NCBI GenBank assembly: GCA_902621855.1
Contig: CACNNQ010000001.1
Location: 310,001 to 374,000 of the forward strand
Length of the DNA stretch: 64,000 nucleotides
Direction of reading: 5' to 3'
Source of the DNA: an uncultured Alphaproteobacteria bacterium
GTDB lineage: Bacteria; Pseudomonadota; Alphaproteobacteria; HIMB59; GCA-002718135
Shown here: positions 63,645-64,000 of the stretch, piece by piece
Position numbering within the stretch: position 1 is the stretch's first letter
Layout of the letters: each line of letters starts with the position of its first letter
Notes under the pieces: model-generated
Databases searched by the model: none
What the model saw: the letters and a program-made list of their open reading frames with translations, nothing else
What the model was told of the DNA's origin: nothing
Position numbers and translations under genes: made by a program

Positions 63645-64000
63645 TTACTTGGATAATTTAATTTTACTTTCAGTTTTATTTAGCAGTCTTTTAATGTTTT
63701 CTGTGTGTTTAAGATAAATAATTAAACTTAAATAAATAAAGAATATTAGAATATAAAAATTAAAATTAATAAAAATATAAAATGCTGGAGCTACTAAAAT
63801 TCCAATTAAAGATCCAAGAGAAGAGTATTTACTTACAAAAGCAGTAACAAGCCATACTAATAAAAATAAAATTGCAATGTAAGGATTAAAACCAAATAAA
63901 AAACCAATATACGTTGCTACTCCTTTTCCGCCTTTAAATTTTAACCAAACAGGATAGATATGACCTAATATGGCAAAGTGACAGAGAAGTATTTTAATTA
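63645..64000 (-). CDS. plsY: Glycerol-3-phosphate acyltransferase PlsY, 3' part
   Basis: PlsY transfers an acyl group from acyl phosphate to glycerol 3-phosphate, starting phospholipid synthesis. Only the C-terminal 117 residues are in the window; the gene starts beyond base 64000. The catalytic loop is clear: GHIYPVWLKFKGGKGVATYI, then SKYSSLGSL (the third motif) about 40 residues later, with several membrane helices and the tail KHTENIKRLLNKTESKIKLSK. The stop codon is at 63645-63647. It lies 65 bases upstream of topA. Confidence 0.95.
   Translation of the reverse strand, partial: IKILLCHFAILGHIYPVWLKFKGGKGVATYIGFLFGFNPYIAILFLLVWLVTAFVSKYSSLGSLIGILVAPAFYIFINFNFYILIFFIYLSLIIYLKHTENIKRLLNKTESKIKLSK

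Noticed and set aside
1-64000. tRNA, rRNA, CRISPR, IS or prophage elements
   Set aside because: All gaps are shorter than about 70 bases and none shows cloverleaf, repeat-spacer or terminal-inverted-repeat structure.
1-64000. Rho-independent terminators
   Set aside because: T-runs are common in this AT-rich DNA but none follows a stable GC-containing hairpin at a gene end.
1-64000. Obligate intracellular (Rickettsiales) origin
   Set aside because: The AT bias fits, but complete tryptophan, LPS, CoA and isoprenoid genes in intact operons point to a free-living organism.

Overview
The window is 64 kb of a strongly AT-rich, extremely compact bacterial chromosome. Gene content and order are those of an alphaproteobacterium: nuoJKLMN-birA-coaX-rnj-DUF1467-proS-lolCD-dnaE, then rpsB-tsf-pyrH-frr-uppS-cdsA-dxr-bamA-skp-lpxD-fabZ-lpxA-lpxI-lpxB-gltA, then tpiA/secG/pyrG/kdsA/eno/ftsB/pdhABC/lipA, then ntrYX-trkA. 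The AT bias, very short intergenic spaces, constant 1/4/8-nt gene overlaps and loss of several genes usually found in these clusters suggest a streamlined free-living marine lineage (SAR11-, HIMB59- or similar AT-rich alphaproteobacteria). That placement is an inference from layout, not a phylogeny. A GTTC-N7-GTTC LexA box at lexA independently supports Alphaproteobacteria.

Layout. 1-5489 (+): end of the complex I operon. 5493-15500 (+): cofactor, RNA-decay, tRNA-charging, lipoprotein-export and replication genes. 15540-27823 (+): a structured rpsB leader, translation factors, isoprenoid and phospholipid steps, BAM complex and lipid A genes. 27798-37372 (-): one long run, ppiD-like, trpE-trpG-trpD-trpC, moaC, lexA, gltX, gltA, meeting lpxB tail to tail with overlapping ends. 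37422-47558 (+): tpiA, secG, pyrG, kdsA, eno, ftsB, pyruvate dehydrogenase, lipA, coq10-like. 47550-49597 (-): pncC/cinA, pgpA, ispDF. 49663-59485 (+): ntrYX, trkA, then a six-gene coupled accessory run (D-amino-acid aminotransferase, inositol-phosphatase-like, beta-hydroxyacid dehydrogenase, EamA permease, msrB, MFS permease). 59472-64000 (-): a small hypothetical gene, a bleomycin-hydrolase-type peptidase, topA and the 3' part of plsY.

The core genes link up functionally. gltA, pdhABC, lipA, eno and tpiA feed central carbon flow into complex I. kdsA, lpxD/A/I/B, fabZ, bamA, skp-like and lolCD build the outer membrane. dxr and ispDF supply isoprenoids, and uppS turns them into the wall/LPS carrier.

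I found no tRNA, rRNA, CRISPR array, insertion sequence, phage gene, origin, or non-coding stretch longer than about 70 bases. I saw no convincing hairpin-plus-T terminator. I do not see a clearly new multi-gene defence or biosynthetic system. The most unusual items are the rpsB leader with a possible SD-masking pseudoknot, an NtrX whose AAA+ domain has lost its ATPase and sigma54-contact motifs, the post-trkA accessory cassette, and repeated absence of expected neighbours (rseP, moeA, comEC, dprA, lpd, dusB-ntrBC, hfq-hflX).
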